A stretch of DNA of 64,000 nt from Pseudocitrobacter corydidari (GTDB lineage Bacteria; Pseudomonadota; Gammaproteobacteria; Enterobacterales; Enterobacteriaceae), in contig NZ_CP087880.1 of assembly GCF_021172065.1 (NCBI RefSeq), forward strand, positions 3,882,583-3,946,582, written 5' to 3'. The number at the start of each line of letters is the position of its first letter. Positions within the stretch are counted from its first letter, which is position 1. The notes under the pieces are model-generated. The model saw nothing but the letters and a program-made list of their open reading frames with translations. It searched no databases and was not told the origin of the DNA. This document shows positions 20,229 to 29,221 of this stretch, piece after piece. The position numbers were made by a program, and so were the translations under genes.

Positions 20229-20335
20229 AAAAAGCCCATCCAGAGATGGGCTAAAAGTTCCACGGCAACAACTTACTCAGCTTGTTCTTGCCGCCAGGTG
20301 GCGACAAGAAGTGGGCGGAGAATGACTAACTTAAA
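20229..20335 (-). ncRNA. glnZ: glnA 3'UTR, candidate GlnZ small RNA, with terminator
   Basis: The 107 nt after the glnA stop end in a strong terminator on the minus strand (AGCCCATC-TCTG-GATGGGCTTTTTT, 20229-20255). In E. coli and Salmonella the glnA 3'UTR is reported to be processed into the sRNA GlnZ. Position and terminator agree, but the 5' processing site cannot be read from sequence. Confidence 0.5.
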
Positions 20336-21745
20336 TTAAACGCTGTAGTACAGCTCGAACTCTACCGGGTGCGGAGTCATGCGCACACGGTCATCTTCTT
20401 CGCGGCGCAGCGCGATGTAAGCATCGATGGATTCGTCAGTGAACACACCACCGGCTTTCAGGAACTCGCGGTCCAGATCCAGTTCTTTCAGTGCTTCTTC
20501 CAGAGAACCCGCAACCTGTGGGATCTCTTTCGCTTCTTCCGGCGGCAGGTCATACAGGTTTTTGTCCATCGCTTCGCCCGGATGGATTTTGTTCTTGATG
20601 CCGTCAAGGCCAGCCATCAGCAGCGCTGCGAAGCACAGGTACGGGTTAGCTGCCGGGTCCGGGAAGCGCACTTCGATACGACGCGCTTTCGGGCTGGTAA
20701 CAACCGGAATACGGATGGAAGCTGAACGGTTACGGGCAGAGTAAGCCAGCATAACCGGCGCTTCGTAACCCGGGACCAGACGTTTGTAGGAGTTGGTGGT
20801 CGGGTTCGCCAGGGCGTTGATTGCTTTTGCGTGTTTGATAACACCGCCGATGTAGTGCAGCGCCTGCTCAGACAGACCCGCGTATTTGTCGCCAGAGAAC
20901 AGGTTTACGCCGTTCTTGGACAGAGACATGTGGCAGTGCATACCGGAACCGTTATCGCCAAACATCGGTTTTGGCATGAAGGTTGCGGTTTTACCGAAAC
21001 GGTGCGCAACGTTGTGAACGACATATTTGTAGATCTGAATTTCGTCCGCTTTTTTAGTCATGGTGTTGAAGCGGGTCGCGATTTCGTTCTGACCTGCCGT
21101 TGCCACTTCGTGGTGGTGAGCTTCAACAACCAGGCCCATTTCTTCCATGATCATACACATGGTAGAACGGATGTCCTGGGAGGAATCGACCGGCGGAACC
21201 GGGAAGTAACCGCCTTTCACGCCCGGACGGTGACCTTTGTTACCACCTTCGTATTTGGTGGAAGAGTTCCACGCGCCTTCGATATCGTCGATAGCCACGT
21301 GAGAACCGGAAATGGATGCGCCGAAGCGGATGTCGTCAAACAGGAAGAATTCTGGTTCTGGCCCGAACAGTACGGTGTCGGCGATGCCAGTAGAGCGCAG
21401 GTATTCTTCAGCGCGTTTTGCGATAGAGCGCGGGTCACGGTCATAGCCCTGCAGGGTACCTGGTTCCAGGATATCGCAGCGGATGATCAGTGTAGGTTCT
21501 TCGTAGAACGGGTCAATGAGTGCGGTAGATGCGTCCGGCATCAGAACCATGTCAGATTCGTTAATGCCTTTCCAGCCGCCGATAGAGGAGCCGTCAAACA
21601 TTTTGCCTTCTTCAAAGAATTCGGCATTAACCTGATGGGAAGGGATAGTGACGTGCTGTTCTTTACCTTTGGTATCGGTGAAGCGCAGATCGACAAACTT
21701 CACTTCGTGCTCATTCAGCATCGTCAAAACGTGTTCAGCGGACAT
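20336..21745 (-). CDS. glnA: Glutamine synthetase type I
   Basis: 469-residue dodecameric enzyme making glutamine from glutamate, ammonia and ATP. Family motifs: FDGSSIGGW, MCHMSLSKNG-type metal/glutamate segment (GSGMHCHMSL), NPTTNSYKRLVPGYEAP ATP-binding loop, and the adenylylation Tyr in NLYDLPPEE near residue 397. The length equals the E. coli enzyme. It is the first gene of glnALG and is driven by a sigma-54 promoter and an upstream sigma-70 promoter. It is divergent from typA. Confidence 0.99.
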   Translation of the reverse strand: MSAEHVLTMLNEHEVKFVDLRFTDTKGKEQHVTIPSHQVNAEFFEEGKMFDGSSIGGWKGINESDMVLMPDASTALIDPFYEEPTLIIRCDILEPGTLQGYDRDPRSIAKRAEEYLRSTGIADTVLFGPEPEFFLFDDIRFGASISGSHVAIDDIEGAWNSSTKYEGGNKGHRPGVKGGYFPVPPVDSSQDIRSTMCMIMEEMGLVVEAHHHEVATAGQNEIATRFNTMTKKADEIQIYKYVVHNVAHRFGKTATFMPKPMFGDNGSGMHCHMSLSKNGVNLFSGDKYAGLSEQALHYIGGVIKHAKAINALANPTTNSYKRLVPGYEAPVMLAYSARNRSASIRIPVVTSPKARRIEVRFPDPAANPYLCFAALLMAGLDGIKNKIHPGEAMDKNLYDLPPEEAKEIPQVAGSLEEALKELDLDREFLKAGGVFTDESIDAYIALRREEDDRVRMTPHPVEFELYYSV

Positions 21746-21836
21746 ACTTTACATCTCCCGGATTTGTCATTGTCGTCGTGGTAACGAGGTCTTCAAACAC
21801 TTCTTAAAAGTGGCGTTGTTGCCCTGAAATTTATAA

Positions 21837-21853
21837 AGCGAAATCTGTGCCAA
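21837..21853 (-). promoter_or_regulatory. Sigma-54 promoter glnAp2
   Basis: Minus-strand TTGGCACAGATTTCGCT carries the -24 GG and -12 GC elements with the correct spacing and matches E. coli glnAp2. It lies about 92 nt before the glnA ATG. Confidence 0.92.
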
Positions 21854-21883
21854 CTTTTAAATTACCCCCAAAAGGCGCTATCA

Positions 21884-21974
21884 TGCGCATCATAGTGCAA
21901 AAGGGCTGCACCACGATGGTGTCATTGCACCAGTATAGTGCTTATATGTGAACATAGAGCACCATATTGGTGCA
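21884..21974 (-). promoter_or_regulatory. NtrC enhancer sites upstream of glnA
   Basis: A cluster of NtrC-type dyads: AGCACC-ATATT-GGTGCA at 21958-21974 (strong), TGCACC-AGTAT-AGTGCT at 21926-21942, TGCACC-ACGAT-GGTGTC at 21907-21923, and a weaker TGCGCATCATAGTGCA at 21884-21899. The strong distal sites are the enhancer for glnAp2; the weak proximal ones are thought to limit activation. Confidence 0.88.
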
Positions 21975-22003
21975 ATTTGCGTTAAGGTGCCCTTTTTTCG
22001 CTC

Positions 22004-22019
22004 CGTGAAAGCGATCACA
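22004..22019. promoter_or_regulatory. CRP-like site in the glnA/typA gap
   Basis: CGTGA-AAGCGA-TCACA matches 9 of 10 CRP half-site bases. CRP activates the distal promoter glnAp1 in E. coli. The rest of the 380-nt divergent gap holds the typA promoter; no other gene was seen. Confidence 0.65.
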
Positions 22020-22125
22020 AAGGAACTCTGCAATACTTGTTTGCGGAGGATGTTTGTGATCCTGTTTTGTACTGCGATTAATCCGTGTACAATAACGCGC
22101 TATTTCTAATGCCCGAGGCAAAGTT

Positions 22126-23949
22126 GTGATCGAAAATTTGCGTAACATCGCCATCATCGCGCACGTTGACCATGGTAAAACTACCCTGGTTGATAAGCTG
22201 CTGCAGCAATCCGGTACGTTTGATGCACGTGCCGAAACTCAAGAGCGTGTGATGGACTCCAACGATTTGGAGAAAGAGCGTGGGATTACCATCCTCGCGA
22301 AAAACACCGCTATCAAATGGAATGACTACCGTATCAACATCGTTGATACCCCAGGGCACGCCGACTTCGGTGGTGAAGTTGAACGTGTAATGTCCATGGT
22401 AGACTCCGTGCTGCTGGTCGTTGACGCATTTGACGGCCCGATGCCGCAGACGCGCTTCGTGACCAAGAAAGCCTTTGCCTATGGCCTGAAACCTATTGTT
22501 GTTATCAACAAAGTTGACCGCCCTGGCGCGCGTCCTGACTGGGTTGTTGACCAGGTCTTTGACCTGTTCGTTAACCTTGATGCGACCGACGAACAGCTGG
22601 ACTTCCCGATCGTTTACGCCTCTGCGCTGAACGGTATCGCGGGTCTGGATCACGAAGACATGGCTGAAGACATGACCCCGCTGTATCAGGCGATTGTTGA
22701 CCATGTTCCTGCGCCGGACGTCGATCTCGACGGTCCGCTGCAGATGCAGATCTCCCAGCTGGACTACAACAGCTATGTGGGTGTTATCGGTATCGGCCGT
22801 ATCAAACGCGGTAAAGTGAAACCGAACCAGCAGGTCACTATCATCGATAGCGAAGGCAAAACCCGTAACGCGAAAGTCGGTAAAGTTCTGACCCATCTGG
22901 GGCTGGAACGTATCGATAGCGATCAGGCGGAAGCTGGCGACATCATCGCAATCACTGGTCTTGGCGAACTGAACATCTCCGATACCATTTGCGATACGCA
23001 AAATGTGGAAGCGCTGCCGGCGCTGTCCGTTGATGAACCGACCGTTTCCATGTTCTTCAACGTCAACACCTCTCCGTTCTGCGGTAAAGAAGGTAAATTC
23101 GTTACCTCTCGTCAGATCCTTGATCGTCTGAACAAAGAGCTGGTCCACAACGTTGCGCTGCGCGTTGAAGAAACCCCGGACGCAGACGCATTCCGCGTTT
23201 CTGGCCGTGGTGAACTGCACCTGTCCGTTCTTATCGAAAACATGCGTCGTGAAGGTTTCGAAATGGCGGTTTCCCGTCCGAAAGTTATCTTCCGCGAAAT
23301 CGATGGCCGTAAACAAGAGCCGTTCGAAAACGTTACGCTGGACGTTGAAGAGCAACATCAGGGTTCTGTGATGCAGGCTCTGGGTGAGCGTAAAGGCGAC
23401 CTGAAAAACATGAATCCAGATGGCAAAGGCCGCGTACGTCTCGACTACGTGATCCCAAGCCGTGGCCTGATCGGCTTCCGTTCAGAATTCATGACCATGA
23501 CTTCCGGTACCGGTCTGCTGTACTCCACCTTCAGCCACTACGACGATGTTCGTCCGGGTGATGTGGGTCAGCGCCAGAACGGCGTACTGATCTCTAACGG
23601 CCAGGGTAAAGCAGTTGCGTTCGCACTGTTCAGCCTGCAGGACCGCGGTAAGCTGTTCCTGGGTCACGGTGCTGAAGTTTATGAAGGCCAGATCATCGGT
23701 ATTCACAGTCGTTCTAACGACCTGACTGTAAACTGCCTGACCGGTAAGAAACTGACCAACATGCGTGCGTCTGGTACAGACGAAGCAACGGTTCTGGTTC
23801 CGCCGGTTAAAATGACGCTGGAACAGGCTCTTGAGTTCATCGATGACGACGAACTGGTAGAAGTGACTCCGCTGTCTATCCGTATCCGTAAACGTCACCT
23901 GACCGAGAACGACCGTAAACGCGCGATGCGCGGTGCGAAAGAAGAGTAA
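22126..23949 (+). CDS. typA: Ribosome-associated translational GTPase TypA/BipA
   Basis: 607-residue EF-G-like GTPase acting in 50S assembly at low temperature and in stress adaptation. G domain motifs AHVDHGKTT (12-20), RGITI, DTPGHADFG and NKVD are present, followed by beta-barrel domain 2, two EF-G-like domains and the BipA-specific C-terminal domain (ending near KRAMRGAKEE). Translation starts at GTG with GAGG upstream, as in E. coli. It is monocistronic with a strong terminator. Confidence 0.98.
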   Translation: MIENLRNIAIIAHVDHGKTTLVDKLLQQSGTFDARAETQERVMDSNDLEKERGITILAKNTAIKWNDYRINIVDTPGHADFGGEVERVMSMVDSVLLVVDAFDGPMPQTRFVTKKAFAYGLKPIVVINKVDRPGARPDWVVDQVFDLFVNLDATDEQLDFPIVYASALNGIAGLDHEDMAEDMTPLYQAIVDHVPAPDVDLDGPLQMQISQLDYNSYVGVIGIGRIKRGKVKPNQQVTIIDSEGKTRNAKVGKVLTHLGLERIDSDQAEAGDIIAITGLGELNISDTICDTQNVEALPALSVDEPTVSMFFNVNTSPFCGKEGKFVTSRQILDRLNKELVHNVALRVEETPDADAFRVSGRGELHLSVLIENMRREGFEMAVSRPKVIFREIDGRKQEPFENVTLDVEEQHQGSVMQALGERKGDLKNMNPDGKGRVRLDYVIPSRGLIGFRSEFMTMTSGTGLLYSTFSHYDDVRPGDVGQRQNGVLISNGQGKAVAFALFSLQDRGKLFLGHGAEVYEGQIIGIHSRSNDLTVNCLTGKKLTNMRASGTDEATVLVPPVKMTLEQALEFIDDDELVEVTPLSIRIRKRHLTENDRKRAMRGAKEE

Positions 23950-23969
23950 TCCTCCTCTTTAACGCATGA

Positions 23970-24000
23970 AAAACCTGCCAGCGATGGCAGGTTTTTTTTT
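23970..24000 (+). terminator. typA terminator
   Basis: AAACCTGCCA-GCGA-TGGCAGGTTT stem followed by an uninterrupted T run. Confidence 0.93.
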
Positions 24001-24095
24001 GCCCTGACATCACCAGGGTTACTGCTTAAGAGAGCTTTGTCACAATTATCCGCAAAGTTCTGCGGCGCTGTTTGCGTTCATTTTCACCGTGAGCG

Positions 24096-24121
24096 TAAGA
24101 TGCATCATCTGGTTTAAACCA
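24096..24121 (+). promoter_or_regulatory. yihL promoter and candidate operator
   Basis: TTGCGT (24072-24077), an 18-nt spacer and TAAGAT (24096-24101) form a plausible promoter. A perfect 12-bp palindrome TGGTTTAAACCA at 24110-24121 falls at the transcription start, 18 nt before the yihL ATG, where an autoregulating GntR protein would bind. Confidence 0.5.
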
Positions 24122-24139
24122 ATAGGATTAAAACAAACA

Positions 24140-24850
24140 ATGACGGAAAATCAGTCCACCGTTGAGAATGCCAAAGAGAAGTTAGATCGGTGGTTAAAAG
24201 ATGGCCTTACCCCGCCGGGCGGAAAGCTCCCTTCTGAAAGAGAGTTGTGCGAGCTGCTGGGCATCAAACGTATGACCCTGCGCCAGGCATTGTTGAACCT
24301 TGAGGCGGAATCAAAAATCTTCCGCAAAGACCGTAAAGGCTGGTTTGTCACGCAACCGCGTTTTAATTACAGCCCCGAACTGTCGGCAAGCTTTCAACGC
24401 GCGGCCATAGAGCAGGGTAGAGAGCCCTCCTGGGGATTTACGGAGAAAACCCGTATTACGGACCTGCCGGAAATGCTGCTGCCTCTGACGGCGGCGACGC
24501 CCTCTGAGACGCTTTATCGCGTAACCGGCTGGGGCGCGCTGGAAGGCCATAAAGTCTTCTATCATGAAACGTTTATCAACCCGGAAGTGGCGCCGGGCTT
24601 TATCGATCAACTTGAAAACCACTCTTTTTCCTCGGTGTGGGAAAAATGCTATCAAAAAGAGACCATCGTAAAAAAACTAGTGTTTAAACCCGTCAGAATG
24701 CCGGGCGATATCAGTAAATATCTGGGGGGTTCTGCCGGTATGCCAGCTATTTTAATTGAAAAACACCGGGCCGACCGGAATGGCAATATTGTACAAGTAG
24801 ATATTGAATATTGGCGGTTTGAGGCGGTTGACCTCATCATTAATCTGTAG
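24140..24850 (+). CDS. yihL: GntR/HutC-family transcriptional regulator YihL
   Basis: 236-residue repressor-type protein: N-terminal winged helix (about 1-70, with GKLPSERELCELLGIKRMTLRQAL) and a C-terminal UTRA effector-binding domain. The ATG at 24140 matches the E. coli start; upstream in-frame codons would run through the promoter. It probably controls the adjacent yihM and yihN, whose substrates are unknown. Confidence 0.93.
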   Translation: MTENQSTVENAKEKLDRWLKDGLTPPGGKLPSERELCELLGIKRMTLRQALLNLEAESKIFRKDRKGWFVTQPRFNYSPELSASFQRAAIEQGREPSWGFTEKTRITDLPEMLLPLTAATPSETLYRVTGWGALEGHKVFYHETFINPEVAPGFIDQLENHSFSSVWEKCYQKETIVKKLVFKPVRMPGDISKYLGGSAGMPAILIEKHRADRNGNIVQVDIEYWRFEAVDLIINL

Positions 24851-24857
24851 GTGTTTT

Positions 24858-25838
24858 ATGCTCACAATAAATAACGCAAGAAAAATTCTACAACGTGTCG
24901 ATAATCTTCCTCTTTATCTGCATGCCTACGCGTATCATTTAAATATGCGTCTGGAAAGGGTATTACCAGGTGATTTGCTGGATATTGCTCATGAGAATCA
25001 GCTACGCGGTGTAAAAATTCACGTACTGGATGGCGAGCGCTTCTCGCTGGAAAACATGAGCGATAATGAACTCGCCGCTTTTGGTGAGAAAGCGCGTCAG
25101 CTCAATCTGGATGTGCATATCGAAACCAGCGCTTCCGATAAAAAAGCGATCGATTTGGCTGCCGGCATTGCCTTAAAAACGGGCGCGTCATCGGTCCGTT
25201 TCTATCCGCGCTACGAAGGGCATTTGCAGGAAGTGATGGCGATGATTGCCTGTGATATCGCATACATTCGCGATACCTATCAGGGCAGCGGGTTGACCTT
25301 CACTCTTGAACAGCATGAAGACCTGAAGAGCCACGAACTGGCGATGCTTATTCAAGACAGCGGGATGGATTCTCTCTCCTTACTGTTTGATTTTGCGAAC
25401 ATGATTAACGCCAACGAACATCCTTTGGACGCGTTAAAAACCATGTCCCCGCATATCACCCAGGTGCATATTAAAGATGCGCTTATCGTCAATGAAGACG
25501 GTGGACTGGGGCATAAAGCCTGTATTTCCGGGCAGGGCGACATGCCATTCAAAGCGTTATTAACTGACCTTATCTGCCTGGGCGATGAAGAGCCGCAGGT
25601 GATGGCTTACGGCCTGGAAGAAGAGGTGGATTACTATGCTCCGGCATTTCGTTTTGAACACGAAGGGGATAATCCGTGGATCCCCTATCGCCAAATGAGT
25701 GAAACGCCGTTACCTGAACAAAATGCGCTGGAAGCGCGGCTGTGCAAAGAAAAGCAGGATGCGGTGAATCAGATAAATTATGTTCGGAGCGTGCTGCAAC
25801 AAATAAAACAAGAGGCGACGCATCTTCTAAATCATTAA
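24858..25838 (+). CDS. yihM: TIM-barrel sugar isomerase/epimerase-like protein YihM
   Basis: 326-residue protein similar to the AP-endonuclease-2 type sugar isomerase fold. Candidate metal ligands lie in LEQHEDLKSHEL, LLFDFANMINANEHP and QVHIKDA. The ATG at 24858 is 7 nt after the yihL stop, so co-transcription is likely. The product matches E. coli YihM over its length. The substrate is unknown; a sugar or sugar acid is inferred from the fold. Confidence 0.9.
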   Translation: MLTINNARKILQRVDNLPLYLHAYAYHLNMRLERVLPGDLLDIAHENQLRGVKIHVLDGERFSLENMSDNELAAFGEKARQLNLDVHIETSASDKKAIDLAAGIALKTGASSVRFYPRYEGHLQEVMAMIACDIAYIRDTYQGSGLTFTLEQHEDLKSHELAMLIQDSGMDSLSLLFDFANMINANEHPLDALKTMSPHITQVHIKDALIVNEDGGLGHKACISGQGDMPFKALLTDLICLGDEEPQVMAYGLEEEVDYYAPAFRFEHEGDNPWIPYRQMSETPLPEQNALEARLCKEKQDAVNQINYVRSVLQQIKQEATHLLNH

Positions 25839-25942
25839 TAAGCTTTAAATTCATTGTCAGTTAATAAAAACCATCCTACAGGGATGGCCGGTATCCTATT
25901 GCCTTTTAAGACAGCGATTTAAAAAATCGCTTAGGGGATGTT

Positions 25943-27196
25943 ATGCTCACGAAAAAGAAATGGGCGTTATTTAGTTTGTTAACGCTGTGTGGCGGTACGA
26001 TTTATAAATTACCCTCACTGAAAGATGCGTTTTATATTCCGATGCAGGAGTATTTCCATTTGACCAATGGTCAAATAGGTAATGCGATGTCGGTGAACTC
26101 ATTTGTTACCACCATCGGTTTTTTCCTCTCAATCTATTTTGCCGACAAACTGCCGCGTAAATACACCATGTCTTTTTCGCTCATTGCGACGGGTTTACTG
26201 GGCGTTTATTTGACGACCATGCCGGGCTACTGGGGCATCCTTTTTGTCTGGGCGCTGTTCGGCGTCACCTGCGACATGATGAACTGGCCGGTACTGCTGA
26301 AATCGGTCAGCCGACTGGGTAACAGTGAACAGCAGGGCCGTCTGTTTGGTTTCTTTGAGACGGGGCGAGGCATTGTCGACACCGTTGTCGCGTTCTCCGC
26401 GCTGGCCGTCTTTGCCTGGTTTGGCAGCGGCTTACTGGGCTTCAAAGCGGGTATCTGGTTCTATTCCATCATCGTGATTGCCGTCGGCGTTATCATTTTC
26501 TTCGTACTGAATGACAAAGAAGAGGCACCGTCGGTTGAGGTGAAAAAGGACGAAAACACCAGCATGACGTCGGTGTTGAAAGACAAAACCATCTGGCTCA
26601 TCGCCTTCAACGTCTTCTTTGTGTACGCGGTGTACTGCGGGCTGACGTTCTTCATTCCGTTCCTGAAAAACATCTACATGCTGCCCGTCGCGCTGGTGGG
26701 CGCGTACGGTATTATTAACCAGTACTGCCTGAAAATGATTGGTGGACCGGTTGGCGGCATGATTTCCGACAAGATCCTGAAATCACCCAGTAAATACCTG
26801 TGCTACACCTTTGTGATCAGCACGGTGGCACTGGTGCTGCTGATTATGCTGCCGCACGAAAGTATGCCGGTTTACCTCGGCATGATGTGCACATTGGGCT
26901 TTGGCGCGATCGTCTTCACCCAACGCGCCGTCTTCTTTGCGCCAATTGGCGAAGCGAAAATCGCCGAAAACCAGACCGGTGCCGCGATGGCGCTCGGCAG
27001 CTTCATCGGCTACGCCCCGGCGATGTTCTGCTTTAGCCTCTACGGCTACATTCTGGATTTAAACCCAGGTATCGTCGGCTACAAGATTGTCTTTGGCATC
27101 ATGGCCTGCTTCGCCTTCTGCGGCGCGGTGGTCTCGGTGATGCTGGTTAAGCGCATTAGCCAGCGTAAGAAAGAGATACTGGCGGCTGAGGCCTGA
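25943..27196 (+). CDS. yihN: MFS transporter YihN
   Basis: 417-residue inner-membrane transporter with about 12 hydrophobic segments and a central charged loop (DKEEAPSVEVKKDENTS, near 190-205). It matches E. coli YihN in length and position. The ribosome-binding site AGGGGAT precedes the ATG. It is probably the uptake partner of yihM under YihL control. The substrate is unknown. Confidence 0.92.
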   Translation: MLTKKKWALFSLLTLCGGTIYKLPSLKDAFYIPMQEYFHLTNGQIGNAMSVNSFVTTIGFFLSIYFADKLPRKYTMSFSLIATGLLGVYLTTMPGYWGILFVWALFGVTCDMMNWPVLLKSVSRLGNSEQQGRLFGFFETGRGIVDTVVAFSALAVFAWFGSGLLGFKAGIWFYSIIVIAVGVIIFFVLNDKEEAPSVEVKKDENTSMTSVLKDKTIWLIAFNVFFVYAVYCGLTFFIPFLKNIYMLPVALVGAYGIINQYCLKMIGGPVGGMISDKILKSPSKYLCYTFVISTVALVLLIMLPHESMPVYLGMMCTLGFGAIVFTQRAVFFAPIGEAKIAENQTGAAMALGSFIGYAPAMFCFSLYGYILDLNPGIVGYKIVFGIMACFAFCGAVVSVMLVKRISQRKKEILAAEA

Positions 27197-27210
27197 TTCT
27201 ACGTCCAAAT

Positions 27211-27236
27211 GGGCCGCGCAAATTGGCGGCCTTTTC
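27211..27236 (+). terminator. yihN terminator
   Basis: GGCCGC-GCAAATT-GGCGGCC stem followed by TTTTCT, 15 nt after the yihN stop. Confidence 0.8.
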
Positions 27237-27327
27237 TCATATGCCTCACACTTATCCCGTTCACCTCATAGTCAAACCTCGCCTTTCCCGCTACAGTTAA
27301 TTTTCCACGGCGAGAAAGGAGGCAAAA

Positions 27328-27927
27328 ATGCTCTATATCTTTGATTTAGGTAATGTGATTGTCGATATCGACTTCAACCGTGTGTTCGGGACGTGGAGCG
27401 ATCTGACCCGTGTGCCGCTGGCCACGCTCAAGCAGAGTTTCACCATGGGCGAAGCCTTCCACCAGCATGAGCGCGGCGAAATCACCGATGAAGCCTTTGC
27501 CGAGGCGATTTGTCATGAGATGGATCTCCCGCTGAGTTACGAACAGTTCTCTCACGGCTGGCAGGCAATATTTGTTTCTCTTCGCCCGGAGGTGATTGAG
27601 ATCATGCATAAACTGCGCGAGCAGGGGCATCGCGTGGTGGTGCTCTCTAATACCAACCGCCTGCACACCACGTTCTGGCCGGATGAATACCCGGAAATTC
27701 ACGCCGCAGCGGACCATGTTTATCTGTCGCAGGAGATGGGAATGCGCAAACCGGAAGCGCGTATCTATCAGCGGGTGCTTGAAGCAGAAGGTTTTTCTGC
27801 CGCCGATACGGTCTTTTTTGATGATAATGCCGATAATATAGAGGGAGCCAATCAATTGGGGATCACCTCTATCCTGGTAACGGGGAAGGAGACGATTCCT
27901 CGCTACTTTACGAAGCAGTTATGTTAA
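27328..27927 (+). CDS. yihX: Alpha-D-glucose-1-phosphate phosphatase YihX
   Basis: 199-residue HAD-superfamily phosphatase that in E. coli prefers alpha-D-glucose 1-phosphate. The nucleophile motif is FDLGNVIVD (Asp6), motif II VVLSNTN, and motifs III/IV MGMRKPEARIY and FFDDNADN. The second acidic residue of motif I is Gly/Asn-substituted (DLGN), as in E. coli YihX. AAAGGAGG gives strong initiation. It overlaps yihY by 7 nt and starts a four-gene overlapping operon. Confidence 0.96.
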   Translation: MLYIFDLGNVIVDIDFNRVFGTWSDLTRVPLATLKQSFTMGEAFHQHERGEITDEAFAEAICHEMDLPLSYEQFSHGWQAIFVSLRPEVIEIMHKLREQGHRVVVLSNTNRLHTTFWPDEYPEIHAAADHVYLSQEMGMRKPEARIYQRVLEAEGFSAADTVFFDDNADNIEGANQLGITSILVTGKETIPRYFTKQLC

Positions 27928-28787
27928 AAACCGTTCATCAAAAAACGATTCATCATACCCGGCCACTGGTGGCGTGGGGAAAGCTCCTCTGGCGGCGCAT
28001 CGACGAAGATAATATGACGACGCTGGCCGGGAATCTGGCCTATGTGTCGTTGCTTTCCCTGGTACCGCTGGTTGCCGTGGTTTTTGCGCTGTTCGCCGCA
28101 TTCCCGATGTTTTCTGAGGTCAGCGTTCAGATTCGCCACTTTATCTTCGCCAACTTTATTCCGGCGACCGGTGACGTTATTCAGCGCTACATTGAGCAGT
28201 TTGTCGCCAATTCCAATCGCATGACAGCGGTCGGCGCCTGCGGGCTTATCGTCACGGCGCTGCTGTTGATGTACTCCATCGACAGCGCGCTGAATACCAT
28301 CTGGCGCAGCAAGCGTGTTCGGCCAAAAGTCTACTCGTTTGCGATTTACTGGATGATCCTTACGCTTGGGCCGTTGCTGGCGGGTGCCAGCCTGGCGATT
28401 AGCTCATATCTGCTATCGCTGCGTTGGGCGAGTGAGTTTAATAGCGCAGTGGATAACGCACTACGCATCTTCCCACTGCTACTGTCGTGGATCTCCTTCT
28501 GGCTGCTCTATAGCGTGGTGCCGACGACGCGCGTGCCGAACCGCGATGCGATTATTGGCGCGCTGGTGGCGGCCTTGCTTTACGAGCTTGGCAAGAAAGC
28601 TTTTGCCTTATATATCACCGCGTTCCCTTCCTATCAGTTGATTTACGGCGTGCTCGCTGTTGTGCCTATCCTGTTTGTCTGGGTCTACTGGACCTGGTGT
28701 ATCGTCTTGCTTGGGGCAGAAATAACTGTCACTCTCGGGGAATACCGAAAACTTAAAACAGAACAACAAGAAGCAGAACAACCATGA
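27921..28787 (+). CDS. yihY: YihY/BrkB-family inner-membrane protein
   Basis: 288-residue protein with about six membrane segments, matching UPF0761 YihY of E. coli (290 residues). It was once called RNase BN, an assignment later withdrawn in favour of ElaC. The function remains unknown. It overlaps yihX by 7 nt and dtd by 4 nt. Confidence 0.94.
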   Translation: MLKTVHQKTIHHTRPLVAWGKLLWRRIDEDNMTTLAGNLAYVSLLSLVPLVAVVFALFAAFPMFSEVSVQIRHFIFANFIPATGDVIQRYIEQFVANSNRMTAVGACGLIVTALLLMYSIDSALNTIWRSKRVRPKVYSFAIYWMILTLGPLLAGASLAISSYLLSLRWASEFNSAVDNALRIFPLLLSWISFWLLYSVVPTTRVPNRDAIIGALVAALLYELGKKAFALYITAFPSYQLIYGVLAVVPILFVWVYWTWCIVLLGAEITVTLGEYRKLKTEQQEAEQP

Positions 28788-29221
28788 TTGCATTGATTCA
28801 ACGCGTAACCCGGGCCAGCGTCACCGTGGCGGATGAAGTGACGGGCGAAATCGGGCCGGGACTTTTAGTGTTATTAGGTGTCGAAAAGGATGACGACGAG
28901 CAAAAAGCCAACCGACTGTGCGAGCGCGTGCTGGGCTATCGCATATTCAGTGATGCGCAAGGCAAGATGAATCTCAACGTGCAGCAGGCGGGGGGAAGCG
29001 TGCTGGTGGTGTCGCAGTTTACGCTGGCGGCGGATACCGAACGCGGCATGCGCCCGAGTTTCTCTAAAGGCGCAGAGCCGCAGAGAGCAGAAGCGCTGTA
29101 TGACTACTTTGTAGAACGCTGTCGCCAGCAAGAGATGAATACCCAAACCGGGCGATTCGCTGCCGATATGCAGGTTTCGCTGGTCAATGATGGCCCCGTT
29201 ACCTTCTGGTTGCAGGTATGA
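28784..29221 (+). CDS. dtd: D-aminoacyl-tRNA deacylase
   Basis: 145-residue homodimeric chirality-proofreading enzyme that hydrolyses D-aminoacyl-tRNAs. Active-site motifs SQFTLAAD (near 77) and the Gly-cisPro loop NDGPVTFWLQV at the C-terminus are intact. It overlaps yihY and yiiD by 4 nt each (ATGA), indicating translational coupling. Confidence 0.97.
   Translation: MIALIQRVTRASVTVADEVTGEIGPGLLVLLGVEKDDDEQKANRLCERVLGYRIFSDAQGKMNLNVQQAGGSVLVVSQFTLAADTERGMRPSFSKGAEPQRAEALYDYFVERCRQQEMNTQTGRFAADMQVSLVNDGPVTFWLQV

Noticed and set aside
20831..21784. 317-codon open frame antisense to glnA
   Set aside because: It is a shadow of glnA and its promoter; composition is unlike real proteins of the window.
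22078..23358. 426-codon open frame antisense to typA
   Set aside because: It is a shadow of a highly biased, conserved gene with no ribosome-binding site or domain.
24804..24857. Upstream extension of yihM overlapping yihL
   Set aside because: The extension lacks a ribosome-binding site; the start at 24858 gives the remembered homologue length.
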